Assembly (NCBI RefSeq): GCF_035917415.1
Contig: NZ_CP109073.1
Coordinates: 3,246,501-3,310,500, forward strand
DNA: 64,000 bases
Origin: Streptomyces sp. NBC_01803
GTDB taxonomy: Bacteria; Actinomycetota; Actinomycetes; Streptomycetales; Streptomycetaceae
Direction of reading: 5' to 3'
The notes beneath the pieces were generated by a model. That model was not told the origin of the DNA. It worked only from the letters and a program-made list of their open reading frames with translations, and did not search any database. This document shows, one piece after another, positions 28,022 to 36,683 of this stretch; positions within the stretch are counted from its first letter, which is position 1, and every line of letters begins with the position of its first letter. Both the position numbers and the translations under genes were made by a program.

Positions 28022-28150
28022 GCCGCTACGGTAGCCCCGCGCGCCCGATCGTCGCCCTCCGTCTCAGTTGCTGAACCGTCCGCTTTCCGCCGGCGCGGCG
28101 AGCGGGCGGCTCGCCGGTCATCCACGGCCCGGCTGCCGCGCCGCCGTCGC

Positions 28151-29461
28151 TCACCGGCCCTCGAGCAGTGCTTGACCGACGTACTCCCCCTCCGCCGCGC
28201 CGCGCGGAACGGCGAACAGACCACTGGCCTCATGGCGGATGAACGGGGAGAGCGCGTCGCCCCGGTCGAGCTTCCGCTGCACGGGGACGAAGCCGCGCAG
28301 CGGGTCCGCCTGCCAGGAGATGAAGAGCAGGCCGGCGTCCGGGCTGCCGTCGTCGCGGAATCCATCGTGGAACGAGAACGGGCGGCGCAGCATCGCGGCG
28401 CCGCCGTTCGTCTCGGGGGCGGTGACGCGGACGTGCGCGTTGGCGGCGATGAGGGGCGTGCCGTCGGCGTCGGCGGCCTCCAGGTCGACGGGGGCCGTCT
28501 CGGCGTCACCGGTCAGCGGGGAGCCGTCGGACTTGCGCCGTCCTATGACGCGCTCCTGCTCCTCCACCGGGCGCGCCTCCCAGTCGTCCAGCAGCATGCG
28601 GATACGGCGGAAGACGACGTAGGAGCCGTTGGCCATCCAAGCGGGGTCACCCTCGGCGGGGACGAAGATCCGTTCCGCGAAGTCGTCGTCGCCGGGCTGG
28701 GGGTTGTTGGTGCCGTCGATCTGGCCCATGAGGTTGCGCGTGGTCATGGGGTGGGCGGTGGCCCCCGGGCTGCGGTTGAAGCCGGTCATCTGCCAGCGCA
28801 GGGCGGCGGTCTCGTCGGCGGCGCGGTGCAGGACGCGCAGCGCGTGGAAGGCGACGAGGGCGTCGTCGGCGCCGATCTGGACCCACAGGTCGCCGTTGGA
28901 ACGGCGCTCGTCGAGGGCGTCGTTCGAGAAGCGCGGCAGCGGGTCGAGGCCGGCGGGGCGGGCGTCGGTGAGGTCGACGGCGTCGAAGAAGCTGTTGCCG
29001 AAGCCGAAGGTGAGGGTGAGGGAGGACGGCCCGGCGTCGCGGGCGACGGCGGTGTCGGTGGCGCTGTCGGGGGTGCGGCCGGCCATCAGCTCGGCGGCCA
29101 GGGCGGACCAGCGGCGCAGCAGCGCGGCGGCCTCGCGGCGGCCGGAGGCGGGGGCGAGGTCGAACGCGGCGAGGTGGCCGTGCGCCTGCGCGGGGGTGGT
29201 GATGCCGGGCTGGTGGGTGCCGTGGAAGGGGATGGCGGTGGTGCCGAGAGTGGTCAGGGCGGGTCCTTCGCCGTTGTCGGTCGCGGCGGAGTGGGCGATG
29301 GCGCCGGTGGTGGTGCCGATGGCGATCCCGGCGGCGCCGGCCGTGCTGGCGGTGGTGAGCAGCCGGCGGCGGGTCAGGGGTGCGGGGCCATCGGGGCGTT
29401 CGCGGCGTTCGGGACGGTCGGGGTGTTCGCGGCGTTCCGGATGTTCTGGGCGTTCAGTCAT
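28151..29461 (-). CDS. dtpA: Tat-exported dye-decolourising (DyP-type) haem peroxidase, DtpA/EfeB-like
   Basis: A 436-residue secreted haem peroxidase. A Tat signal (LTRRRLLTTASTAG, then an alanine-rich helix) follows a repetitive Glu/Arg/Pro leader (PEHPERREHPDRPERRERPD). The mature part has MGQIDGTNNPQ, the GxxDG motif with the distal Asp, and NAHVRVTAP, containing the proximal haem-ligand His. In S. lividans the orthologue DtpA works with the copper proteins Sco and ECuC in maturation of the radical copper oxidase GlxA; the same neighbours are present here. It starts 6 bases after the CopC-CopD stop, so it is the last gene of the copper operon. Confidence 0.9.
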   Translation of the reverse strand: MTERPEHPERREHPDRPERRERPDGPAPLTRRRLLTTASTAGAAGIAIGTTTGAIAHSAATDNGEGPALTTLGTTAIPFHGTHQPGITTPAQAHGHLAAFDLAPASGRREAAALLRRWSALAAELMAGRTPDSATDTAVARDAGPSSLTLTFGFGNSFFDAVDLTDARPAGLDPLPRFSNDALDERRSNGDLWVQIGADDALVAFHALRVLHRAADETAALRWQMTGFNRSPGATAHPMTTRNLMGQIDGTNNPQPGDDDFAERIFVPAEGDPAWMANGSYVVFRRIRMLLDDWEARPVEEQERVIGRRKSDGSPLTGDAETAPVDLEAADADGTPLIAANAHVRVTAPETNGGAAMLRRPFSFHDGFRDDGSPDAGLLFISWQADPLRGFVPVQRKLDRGDALSPFIRHEASGLFAVPRGAAEGEYVGQALLEGR

Positions 29462-29467
29462 CTTCGA

Positions 29468-31390
29468 TCACTCGATGGGAAGGGTGGCGGTCTCGGTCAC
29501 CTGATCGATGTCCGAGGTGCGGATGGTGAGGGCGAGCCGCCAGTCGCCGGGGCGCGGGAGCTGGAGGCCGGTGACGGTCCACTGGGCGGCGTCGCTCTGG
29601 ACGGGGTCGTAGCGCAGCGGGCCGAGGTCCTCGTCGGGGAGGGTGAGCGCGACGCGCACCTCGGCGGCCGTGGCGGGACGGCCCTCGGGGTCGGAGAGGT
29701 GGATCTGGAGGGTGTTCTCCCCGGTGTGGGCGGGGGAGAGGTCGAGCCGGGCGGTGCCCTGGCCGCCGTCGCCGCCCGTGTCGTAGGGGATGTCGACGGA
29801 GACCGGCTCGTCCGTCATGTGGTCGCCGGTCTCCGCCCCGGCCTCGGTTCCGGTGTCGGAGGCGGTGCGGGCGGGGGTGGTGCCGCTGAGCCAGGTGGCG
29901 ACGGCGAGGAGGACGGCGGCGATGGCGGCCTCGGCGAGGACGGAACGGCGCAGGGCCGCGCGGTGCGGGTCGGCGTCGCGGGCCTTGCGGCGGTCGGCCC
30001 GCCGGATCGCGGCGCGCTGGCGGGCGAGCTGCTGGGCGCGGGCCGGATCCGCCCCCGCGTCCGCCCCCGCCGCGGCTGACGGCGACGGCGCCGTGTCCGG
30101 CTCGGGGACGAGGACGTCGCCGAGGCGGGCCGTCCAGCGGCGGGAGTTCCACGCGACGCACAGCAGCGCCCCGACGATGCCGACCTTGAGCAGCAGCAGT
30201 CGGCCGTACTGGGTGTCGGTCAGGCCGGACCAGGACCAGCCGATCTGCCGCCACGCCTGGTAGAGGCCGGTGACGGTCAGGACCGTGACGCTGGTCAGGG
30301 CGAGCCGCGAGAAACGGCGGACGGCGGCGCGCGGCACGGCCGGGCCGGCGCGGAGCAGGGTGAGGAGGGTGGCGAGCCCGCCGAGCCAGGTGGCGACGGC
30401 GAGCAGGTGGAGGACGTCGGCGGGGATGGCGAGGGCGGTCTGCCGCCCGGTGGAGGCGTGTTCGGCCATGGCCCAGGTGGCGGCCAGGCCGGTGGCGAGG
30501 ATGACGCCGCCGAGCGCCAGACCGAAGGTGAGGTCGCGGACGCGGACGTCGTGGTCCTCGTCCCGGTCGTCCTCGGCGGCGGTGACCAGGCGGGCGTAGC
30601 CGCCGTGCAGGAGCGCGATGAGCAGTCCGGCGGCGGCGAGCAGCAGGAGCCGGGTGACCAGGGCGGTGCCCGTCTTGGTGTCGATGACGTCGCGCAGGCC
30701 GCCGAGGTCGAGGGCGTCGGCGAGGCGGCCGGTGGTGGTGTAGGGCGTGCGCAGCAGCAGGAGCGCGATGGTCGCGGCGGTGAGGGTGGTCCAGCCGGTG
30801 AGGGTGACGCGCTGGACGGCGGGCGCGGCGGCGGCCTCCCGCCGGCAGAGCAGGACGAACGCGCAGGCGCCGGCCAGCAGCAGGAATCCGGCGTAGGCGG
30901 CGTAGCGGGCGATGTCGTAGAGGAGCCCGACGCCGCCTTCGCCCACGGCCTGGTCGGGGAGCTCGACGGTGGTGGCGGAGGGGGCGCCGATGGAGAAGGT
31001 GAACGCGCCGGCGATGGGGTGGCTGTCGGCGGAGACGGCCTGCCAGGCCACGGTGTAGGTGCCGTCCTCCAGACCGGGGCGGAGGGCGACGGCGTGGGTG
31101 TCGTCGCCCTCGTCCGTCACGTCGCCGGTGTCGGCGCGTTCGGCCCGCGGGTCGAGGACGCGGATGGAGTCGTCGGAGAGGGCGACCTGTTCGGAGAAGG
31201 TGAGGGTGACCTGTGCCGGTGCCGTGGCCACCACCTCCCCGTCCGCCGGGGTGCTGCCGGTGAGCGAGGCGTGCGCGGCGGCGGGCGTGGCACCCAGCAG
31301 CAGCGTGGCCAGCGCCGCGACGACGATCAGCAGCGGCGCGGCCGGTGAGCGGACAGCGGCGGGGGTGGTGGTGGTCATGGCTGGTGTCAC
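29468..31390 (-). CDS. CopC-CopD fusion copper-transport protein
   Basis: About 640 residues. A signal sequence ends AAAHASLTGSTPADG, placing the copper-binding N-terminal His of the CopC domain (about residues 40-140) right after cleavage. Eight or more membrane helices of the CopD domain follow (LADALDLGGLRDVIDTKTG, AEHASTGRQTALAIPADVLHLLAVATWLGG). A cytoplasmic basic loop (RRADRRKARDADPHRAALRR) and a C-terminal beta-rich extracytoplasmic domain complete it. The family binds and moves copper across the membrane. GTG 31390 overlaps the PCu(A)C stop; ATG 31378 is an alternative start. Confidence 0.88.
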   Translation of the reverse strand: MTPAMTTTTPAAVRSPAAPLLIVVAALATLLLGATPAAAHASLTGSTPADGEVVATAPAQVTLTFSEQVALSDDSIRVLDPRAERADTGDVTDEGDDTHAVALRPGLEDGTYTVAWQAVSADSHPIAGAFTFSIGAPSATTVELPDQAVGEGGVGLLYDIARYAAYAGFLLLAGACAFVLLCRREAAAAPAVQRVTLTGWTTLTAATIALLLLRTPYTTTGRLADALDLGGLRDVIDTKTGTALVTRLLLLAAAGLLIALLHGGYARLVTAAEDDRDEDHDVRVRDLTFGLALGGVILATGLAATWAMAEHASTGRQTALAIPADVLHLLAVATWLGGLATLLTLLRAGPAVPRAAVRRFSRLALTSVTVLTVTGLYQAWRQIGWSWSGLTDTQYGRLLLLKVGIVGALLCVAWNSRRWTARLGDVLVPEPDTAPSPSAAAGADAGADPARAQQLARQRAAIRRADRRKARDADPHRAALRRSVLAEAAIAAVLLAVATWLSGTTPARTASDTGTEAGAETGDHMTDEPVSVDIPYDTGGDGGQGTARLDLSPAHTGENTLQIHLSDPEGRPATAAEVRVALTLPDEDLGPLRYDPVQSDAAQWTVTGLQLPRPGDWRLALTIRTSDIDQVTETATLPIE

Positions 31391-31857
31391 TCCCCGGTGT
31401 GGGTGGCGGCTTCGACCGGCACGTCGAGGGTGATCGGGTCCGAGGTCTCGAAGCGGAGCTCGACGGACACGGTGTCGCCTTCGACGGGCTCGCGGGTCAG
31501 GCCGAGGAACATCAGGTGGTTGCCGCCCCGGGACAGGCTCAGCTCGCCGTGGGCGGGGATGGGGAGGGAGTCCACCCGGCGCATGGCGTTGTCGACGGTC
31601 TCGTGGATCTCGGCCGAGTCGGCGATGTCGCTGGTGGCGGAGAGGAGGGTGTCATCGGTGTCACCGGCGTTCTCGACGGTGAGGAAGCCGCCGGCCATGT
31701 CCTCGGTGGCGGGTTCGGGGATGTAGGCGCCGGTGACGGTCAGTTCGGGACCGCCGTCGCCGCCCGCACCGCCGTCGCCGCTCCCGCCGCCGCAGGCGCC
31801 GAGGGCCAGGGCGAACGCGAGGGCGGCGGATGCCGTGGCCGCGCGGGCTCCGGTCAT
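31387..31857 (-). CDS. PCu(A)C-type periplasmic copper chaperone lipoprotein (ECuC-like)
   Basis: A 156-residue lipoprotein: signal peptide with lipobox ALGAC, a Gly-rich linker, then a cupredoxin-like domain with the Cu(I) ligands of the family arranged HETVDNAMRRV ... NHLMFLGL (H-x(n)-M-x(n)-H-x-M). The chaperone delivers copper to the CuA/CuB sites of cytochrome c oxidase or, in Streptomyces (ECuC), hands it to Sco. Its ATG overlaps the sco stop (ATGA). Confidence 0.92.
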   Translation of the reverse strand: MTGARAATASAALAFALALGACGGGSGDGGAGGDGGPELTVTGAYIPEPATEDMAGGFLTVENAGDTDDTLLSATSDIADSAEIHETVDNAMRRVDSLPIPAHGELSLSRGGNHLMFLGLTREPVEGDTVSVELRFETSDPITLDVPVEAATHTGE

Positions 31858-32525
31858 GGCAGCTCTCCGGCGAGGAGCCCGGGCAGGTCCCGCTCGAAGG
31901 TCTGGGCGGTGACGCCCTCGGTGTAGATGACGTGGGCCTTGTCGTCGGTGGGAAGGAAGGCGACGACCTGGGTGCCGTGGGTGGAGACGATGTCGCCGTT
32001 CTCGTCCTCGTAGGACGGCTCGATGTGGATGCCCAGGGAGCGGGCGGCCTCCTGGATGGTCGTGAAGTCGCCGGTGAGGCCGGTGAAGTCGGGGTCCTGC
32101 GCCTGGAGCCAGGTGCCGAGCGATTCCGGGGTGTCGCGTTCGGGGTCGGTGGTGACGAAGACGACGCGGAGGTCGGCGCGCTGCTCCTCGGTGAGGCCGG
32201 CGGTGGCGACGGCGATGTTGCTCATGGTGAGCGGGCAGATGTCGGGGCAGTGGGTGTAGCCGAAGTAGAGCAGGGTGGCGTGACCGGCGGTCTCGGCGGC
32301 GAAGTCGTAGGGCTCGCCGTGGGTGTCGGTGAGGACCAGCTCCGGTTTGGCGAAGGGCTGGTCGAGCACGGTGCCCTCGTCCGGGGTGGTGCCGCCGGAG
32401 ACCTCGGCGGCCGGGTTGTCGTGGTCGTGCTCGGCGCTGTCGTCCCCGCCATCGCTTCCGCAGGCCGCCAGGGCGAGGGCGGTGGCGGTGGCGATGAGGG
32501 CGGTGCTGATTCTGCGCAGGTGCAT
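31854..32525 (-). CDS. sco: Sco1/SenC-family copper chaperone lipoprotein
   Basis: A 223-residue lipoprotein (lipobox LALAAC) with a thioredoxin fold. YFGYTHCPDICPLTM holds the CxxxC copper ligands and STHGTQVVAF the conserved His. FVTTDPERDTP is another family block. Sco loads copper into the CuA centre of cytochrome oxidase and, in S. lividans, is needed for development under low copper. A His/Asp-rich segment (EHDHD) after the lipobox may also bind metal. ATG 32525 is the start; the frame is open upstream but non-coding. Confidence 0.93.
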   Translation of the reverse strand: MHLRRISTALIATATALALAACGSDGGDDSAEHDHDNPAAEVSGGTTPDEGTVLDQPFAKPELVLTDTHGEPYDFAAETAGHATLLYFGYTHCPDICPLTMSNIAVATAGLTEEQRADLRVVFVTTDPERDTPESLGTWLQAQDPDFTGLTGDFTTIQEAARSLGIHIEPSYEDENGDIVSTHGTQVVAFLPTDDKAHVIYTEGVTAQTFERDLPGLLAGELP

Positions 32526-32558
32526 GGCGTGTTTTCGGTTCCGTGTGAGTGAGGTGGC

Positions 32559-32592
32559 GCGGGGCGGACCGGTAACGGCCGGTCCGCCCCGC
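32559..32592. terminator. 14-base-pair stem-loop between ycnI and sco
   Basis: GGGGCGGACCGG (32561-32572), a six-base loop TAACGG, and CCGGTCCGCCCC (32579-32590), extended by two more pairs outside. It sits between the ycnI stop and the sco start. There is no T-run, as usual for actinobacterial terminators. It may terminate or attenuate the transcript, separating ycnI from the downstream genes. Confidence 0.7.
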
Positions 32593-32607
32593 CGTGGGAC
32601 GGGTGGG

Positions 32608-33360
32608 TCAGGACTCGGTGGAACGGCGGCGGCCGGCGAGCACGCCGAACGCGACACCGGCCACACCGACGGCGATGCCGACGCCCGCCAGGACGCGGGC
32701 GGTGGTGTCGGTCGTGTCGTCGCCGGACTCGGCGGCGACCGGCTCGGCGTGGTCGCCGTCCTCCGCCTCCCCGGCCTCCCCGGCCTCCCCGGCGTCGTCG
32801 TCACCGGTGCCGTGGTCGTCGCCGTCAGCGGGGGCGAGGGCGAGCACGGCCGCCGGGTGCTCGGGTTCGGCCTCGCCCTCGACGGGCTCCTCGATCCAGC
32901 GCACGACCTCGTCGTTGTCGTAGGTCTGGACGGCCTTGAACAGCACCTGGTCCACGTCCTCCGGCAGCGGGCCGACCGAGATCGGGAACTGCTGGAACTG
33001 GCCGGGCTCGATCTCGCCACCCGTCCATGTGATCACGCTGGGCGCCTCGGTGATCTCGCTGCCGTGGAGCTCCACCGGCTCGTCCAGCTCGGCGGTCTCG
33101 ACCTCGACCTCCCAGCCGGGAACGGGCTGCGGCTGCACGGAGGCCAGCGGGTGGTCGAGGTCGAGATGGACCTCCAGGCGGATGGTCGAGGCGTTGTCGC
33201 GCTCGTTGGGGACCTTGATGTTGACGGTGCTGTAGCCGCCCTGCTCGGCCTCGTCGGGGTCGACGCTGACGTGGGCGGAGGCGGCGGGGGCGGTGAACGC
33301 GAGGAAGGCCCCGGCGGTCAGGGCGGTGGCGACGGAGGCGGCGACGCGTGTGCGGGTCAT
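32608..33360 (-). CDS. YcnI-family copper-binding membrane-anchored protein
   Basis: A 250-residue DUF1775 protein. A signal peptide ends ASAHVSVDPDEAEQGG, so the mature N-terminal His can bind copper together with a conserved Trp (VPGWEVEVE, ITWTGG). A Thr/Asp/Glu-rich linker with GEAGEAGEAED repeats leads to a single C-terminal helix (VLAGVGIAVGVAGVAFGVLAG) and an Arg-rich tail, so it is tethered facing out. The family is found next to CopC/CopD genes and is thought to act as an extracytoplasmic copper chaperone. Confidence 0.9.
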   Translation of the reverse strand: MTRTRVAASVATALTAGAFLAFTAPAASAHVSVDPDEAEQGGYSTVNIKVPNERDNASTIRLEVHLDLDHPLASVQPQPVPGWEVEVETAELDEPVELHGSEITEAPSVITWTGGEIEPGQFQQFPISVGPLPEDVDQVLFKAVQTYDNDEVVRWIEEPVEGEAEPEHPAAVLALAPADGDDHGTGDDDAGEAGEAGEAEDGDHAEPVAAESGDDTTDTTARVLAGVGIAVGVAGVAFGVLAGRRRSTES

Positions 33361-33464
33361 ATGAGCACTCCACAGAGAGGTGTGGTGGATGAGAGGGATG
33401 GCGAGCGCGCGGCGACGGCGCACTCGCCCCTTCCGTCCCTTCCGGGAGCGCTGCGGGGAGTGCG

Positions 33465-34274
33465 TCAGGCCGCGAGAGTGAACCGGTGCGCCGTGCGCGC
33501 GGGCGGCCCGCGCCGGGTGACGGCACGTGCGAGCACCACGCCGCGCGGGGCGGGCAGGAACGCCCGGTCGGCGCGCGGCGGGAGGAGCGGCGCGGGAACG
33601 TTCGCGCGCGGGCCGCCGCCGGACAGGACGCGCGCCAGGCGCAGGGCGCGCCGCAGCGGCGGCAGCTGGGTCGAGAGGGTGATGAGCTGCCACAGGGCGG
33701 CCTCGCCGCGTCGCAGCAGCCAGCCGGCGGTGAGCGCGGCGAGGAGGTGGCCGAGCAGCATCGGCCAGGAGGCCAGGGAGGCGATGGCGTCGCCGAGACA
33801 GCTGTCGCCGCCGGTGGACGCGGCGGCGCCCGTTCCGCCGTGGCCGGCGTGCGGGCCGAGGCCGGCGGCGCGGACCATGCGGACGGCCTCGGCCTGGGTG
33901 AGGTCGACGGCGTGGTCGTCGCACAGCAGCCGGGCGGCGAGTGCGACCGGTCCGCCGCCGCCGCCGCCACCGCCGCCACCGCTGCTGCTGCCGCCGCCGA
34001 ACCGTGCCGTGAGTGTGCCGTGCTGGCCGAGGTGGTACAGGACATGAAGGGCGAGTTGCGCGGCGGCGAGGATGGCGGCGATGGCGGGGAGGGAGCGCCG
34101 TTCGCGGCCGACGAGCGGCAGCGCGACGGCGAAGGCGGCGGCCCAGCCGGTGGCCAGGGTCCAGAGCGGGATGCCGGGGCCGGCGGTGGACAGGTGTCCG
34201 GCGGCGGCCAGCGTGGCGCAGGCCGCGGCGAAGACCGCGGCTCGCAGCAGTCGCAGATCGGCTCCGGCACGCAT
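33465..34274 (-). CDS. Membrane protein of the copper cluster, unknown function
   Basis: A 269-residue protein with about five hydrophobic helices. Between helices 4 and 5 lies an extracytoplasmic loop with a run of ten glycines after SSS (encoded by imperfect GGC repeats at about 33951-33990) and a His-containing segment GLGPHAGHGG. CDDHAVDLTQAEAVRMVRAAG and a Cys at SCLGDA are other notable parts. It is 5' of ycnI with about 100 bases between. Proteins like it occur with this copper cluster in Streptomyces; a copper role is inferred from position only. Confidence 0.65.
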   Translation of the reverse strand: MRAGADLRLLRAAVFAAACATLAAAGHLSTAGPGIPLWTLATGWAAAFAVALPLVGRERRSLPAIAAILAAAQLALHVLYHLGQHGTLTARFGGGSSSGGGGGGGGGGPVALAARLLCDDHAVDLTQAEAVRMVRAAGLGPHAGHGGTGAAASTGGDSCLGDAIASLASWPMLLGHLLAALTAGWLLRRGEAALWQLITLSTQLPPLRRALRLARVLSGGGPRANVPAPLLPPRADRAFLPAPRGVVLARAVTRRGPPARTAHRFTLAA

Positions 34275-34495
34275 GGCGGCGTCATCATCTCACCGTGTCC
34301 GCGCATGGCAAGGCACCGGGGGACGCGGGTTCGCACGCCGGTGCGGACCTTCACTCTCACCGGAGAGTGGCTATATCGACTCGAATCCCCCAATACATCC
34401 GCCGAACGGGGGGTGTCGGGTCAATCGGACGCTTACGGCGCTCCCGGGTAGGCAATACCTACAGATATGTCGAGCCGCGGCCAGGAGGCTGGAGC

Positions 34496-34942
34496 ATGAG
34501 CATCTGGTGGTCTCTCCAACTGCGGCGGGAAGCGGCCAGCGTCCCGCTCGCGCGGCGGATCCTGCTCGGCGCGATGGAGACCGTGGGGGTGGACGCGGAC
34601 ATCTCGCACGAGCTGTGCGTGGCGTTGTCCGAAGCCTGTTCGAACGCGGTGCAGCACGGCGGCGACCGCTCCGAGGTGTACCGGGTGACGGCGTCGATCC
34701 ACGGGGACGTGTGCCGGATCGAGGTGACGGACCGCGGCCCCGGCTTCCCGTGGGGGGCCACCATCCCGCTCGTCCTGCGGCGCGAGCCGTGTGAGCTGTC
34801 GTCCAGCGGGCGCGGGCTGGGGCTGATCGAGGCGCTGTCGGACCGGGTCCGGTTCGACAACCAGCCGGGGATGGGCGGGGCGATCGTGACGTTCGACAAG
34901 GTGCTGAAATGGCGTGAGGGCGCGCTGCTCAAGGCGTCCTGA
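34496..34942 (+). CDS. Serine-kinase-type ATPase (HATPase_c_2, anti-sigma/RsbW-like)
   Basis: A 148-residue single-domain GHKL ATPase. ELCVALSEACSNAVQHGG is the N box, VTDRGPGFP the G1 box and SGRGLGLIEALSDRV the G2 box. Streptomyces has dozens of such stand-alone domains; those studied phosphorylate STAS proteins or bind sigma factors. AGGAGG at 34482-34487 precedes the ATG at 34496. No STAS or sigma gene is adjacent, so the partner is unknown. The 220-base spacer to the copper cluster carries its promoter. Confidence 0.87.
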   Translation: MSIWWSLQLRREAASVPLARRILLGAMETVGVDADISHELCVALSEACSNAVQHGGDRSEVYRVTASIHGDVCRIEVTDRGPGFPWGATIPLVLRREPCELSSSGRGLGLIEALSDRVRFDNQPGMGGAIVTFDKVLKWREGALLKAS

Positions 34943-35039
34943 GCGTCGGTGACACCGGCCCGGCGGGTGTGCCGGGTGGGCCGGGTGAGCCGGATCACGG
35001 TGCGCGGCGCTTGTTCCCGTGGCGACTTCCGCATTTAAC

Positions 35040-35050
35040 TAGCATTGCTA
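35040..35050. promoter_or_regulatory. AT-rich palindrome TAGCATTGCTA in front of the aldehyde dehydrogenase
   Basis: A perfect inverted repeat (5-base arms, one-base centre) inside the AT-rich run TTTAACTAGCATTGCTAATT at 35034-35053, strikingly different from the surrounding GC-rich sequence, 55 bases before the start codon. Position and shape fit a TetR- or MarR-type operator overlapping a promoter. The binding protein is not encoded nearby. Confidence 0.5.
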
Positions 35051-35104
35051 ATTTGTGCGCGGAAGCCGGACCGACGACGACCGGAACAGAGCGGAGCGAC
35101 ACGC

Positions 35105-36526
35105 ATGCAGGCTCACGAGGGGCACTACATCGACGGCGCCTGGCGGCCGGCCGCCGTTCCCGGCGACCTCATCGACGTGGTCAACCCGGCCACCGAGGCC
35201 GTTATCGCCACCGTTCCGGCCGGCACGGCCGACGACATCGACGCGGCCGTCACCGCCGCCCGTTCGGCCGCCGGGGCCTGGCGCGCGACCTCGCGCGAGG
35301 AGCGGCTCGCCGCCCTGACCCGGCTGCGCGACGGGCTCGCCGGGCACCAGGACGAGATCATCGCCACTGTCGTGGCCGAGCTGGGCGCGCCCCGGCGGCT
35401 GGCGCAGGCGGTGCACGGCGCGCTGCCGGTCGCGGTCGCCACCTCGGTCCTGGAGGTGCTGGCCGAGTTCTCCTTCGAGGAGAAGGTGGGGAACTCGACG
35501 GTGTACGCCGAGCCCGCCGGGGTCGTCGCCGCCATCACCCCGTGGAACTACCCGCTGCACCAGATCGTCGCCAAGGTCCTGCCCGCGCTCGCCGCCGGCT
35601 GCCCGGTGGTGCTCAAGCCCGCCGAGAACACGCCGCTGACGGCCCAGCTCTTCGCCCAGTTCGTGCACGACGCGGGCCTGCCGCCCGGCGCGTTCAACCT
35701 GGTCACCGGTCTCGGCACGGTCGCCGGGGCGGCGCTGGCCGGGCACCCGGGCGTGGACGTCGTCTCGTTCACCGGCTCCACGGCCGTCGGCCGCCGCATC
35801 GGCGCCGCCGCCGGCCAGAACATCAAGCGGGTCGCCCTGGAGCTGGGCGGCAAGTCGGCCAACGTCATCCTGCCGGGCGCCGATCTGACCCGCGCGGTGA
35901 AGACCGGTGTGGGCAACGCCTTCCTGAACGGCGGTCAGACGTGCAGCGCCTGGACCCGGATGCTGGTCGGCGAGGCGGACTACGACGAGGCCGTCGAGCT
36001 GGCGGCCAAAATCGCCGAGGGCTACGCGCCGGGCGACCCCACCGACCGTTCGACCCGCCTGGGCCCGCTGGTCAGCGCCGTGCAGCGCGAGCGGGTGCGC
36101 GAGTACATCCGGATCGGCGTGGCCGAGGGCGCGCGGCTGGTCACGGGCGGACCGGAGGCGCCGGAGGGCCTGGACAAGGGCTTCTACGTGCGGCCCACGG
36201 TCTTCGCCGATGTCGAGCCCGGCATGACGATCGCGCGGGAGGAGATCTTCGGCCCGGTGCTGTCGATCCTGCGCTACCGGGACGAGGAGCACGCCCTGGA
36301 GATCGCCAACGGCACCGACTACGGACTGTCCGGCGGTGTGTGGGCGGCGGACCCGGCCCAGGCCGCCGCGTTCGCCCGGCGGATGGAGACCGGGCAGGTG
36401 GACATCAACGGCGGCGCGTTCAACCCGGCGGCGCCGTTCGGCGGTTACAAGGACTCGGGGGTGGGGCGCGAGCTGGGCCGGTACGGCCTGGAGGAGTTCC
36501 TCCAGACGCAGTCCCTGCAATTCTGA
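35105..36526 (+). CDS. NAD(P)-dependent aldehyde dehydrogenase
   Basis: A 473-residue enzyme of the ALDH superfamily. ITPWNYPLHQIVAKVLPALAAGC (Asn of the oxyanion hole), SFTGSTAVGRRI (cofactor loop), LELGGKSANVIL (general-base Glu) and NGGQTCSAWTRM (catalytic Cys) are all present, as is the late EEIFGPVLSIL block. It oxidises an aldehyde to its acid. Start ATG 35105 gives YIDGAWR, the usual ALDH N-terminus. The zinc alcohol dehydrogenase 157 bases downstream suggests consecutive alcohol-aldehyde-acid oxidation. Substrate unknown. Confidence 0.92.
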   Translation: MQAHEGHYIDGAWRPAAVPGDLIDVVNPATEAVIATVPAGTADDIDAAVTAARSAAGAWRATSREERLAALTRLRDGLAGHQDEIIATVVAELGAPRRLAQAVHGALPVAVATSVLEVLAEFSFEEKVGNSTVYAEPAGVVAAITPWNYPLHQIVAKVLPALAAGCPVVLKPAENTPLTAQLFAQFVHDAGLPPGAFNLVTGLGTVAGAALAGHPGVDVVSFTGSTAVGRRIGAAAGQNIKRVALELGGKSANVILPGADLTRAVKTGVGNAFLNGGQTCSAWTRMLVGEADYDEAVELAAKIAEGYAPGDPTDRSTRLGPLVSAVQRERVREYIRIGVAEGARLVTGGPEAPEGLDKGFYVRPTVFADVEPGMTIAREEIFGPVLSILRYRDEEHALEIANGTDYGLSGGVWAADPAQAAAFARRMETGQVDINGGAFNPAAPFGGYKDSGVGRELGRYGLEEFLQTQSLQF

Positions 36527-36576
36527 GGCGCGGCGCCGTCCGTTCTTCCGCCCCGCCGTTCTTCCGCTCTGCTGCT

Positions 36577-36644
36577 CTGTCCGCCTGTCCGCCTGTCCGC
36601 CTGTCTGCCTGTCTGCCTGCCTGTCTGCCTGTCTGTCCGCCTGC
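36577..36644. repeat. Octamer repeat array CTGTCCGC / CTGTCTGC
   Basis: Nine or so head-to-tail units: three CTGTCCGC, then CTGTCTGC copies interrupted by half units CTGC and CTGT, then CTGTCCGC. It fills most of the 157-base spacer between the aldehyde and alcohol dehydrogenase genes. The sequence is almost free of adenine, so the transcript would be unstructured. Confidence 0.9.
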
Positions 36645-36683
36645 CGCTCCGACTCCCCGTCGCCCAGAATCGAGGAACACCCG

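Noticed and set aside
36577..36644. Repeat array as a CRISPR
   Set aside because: Units are 8 bases, contiguous and without spacers, and no cas gene is present.
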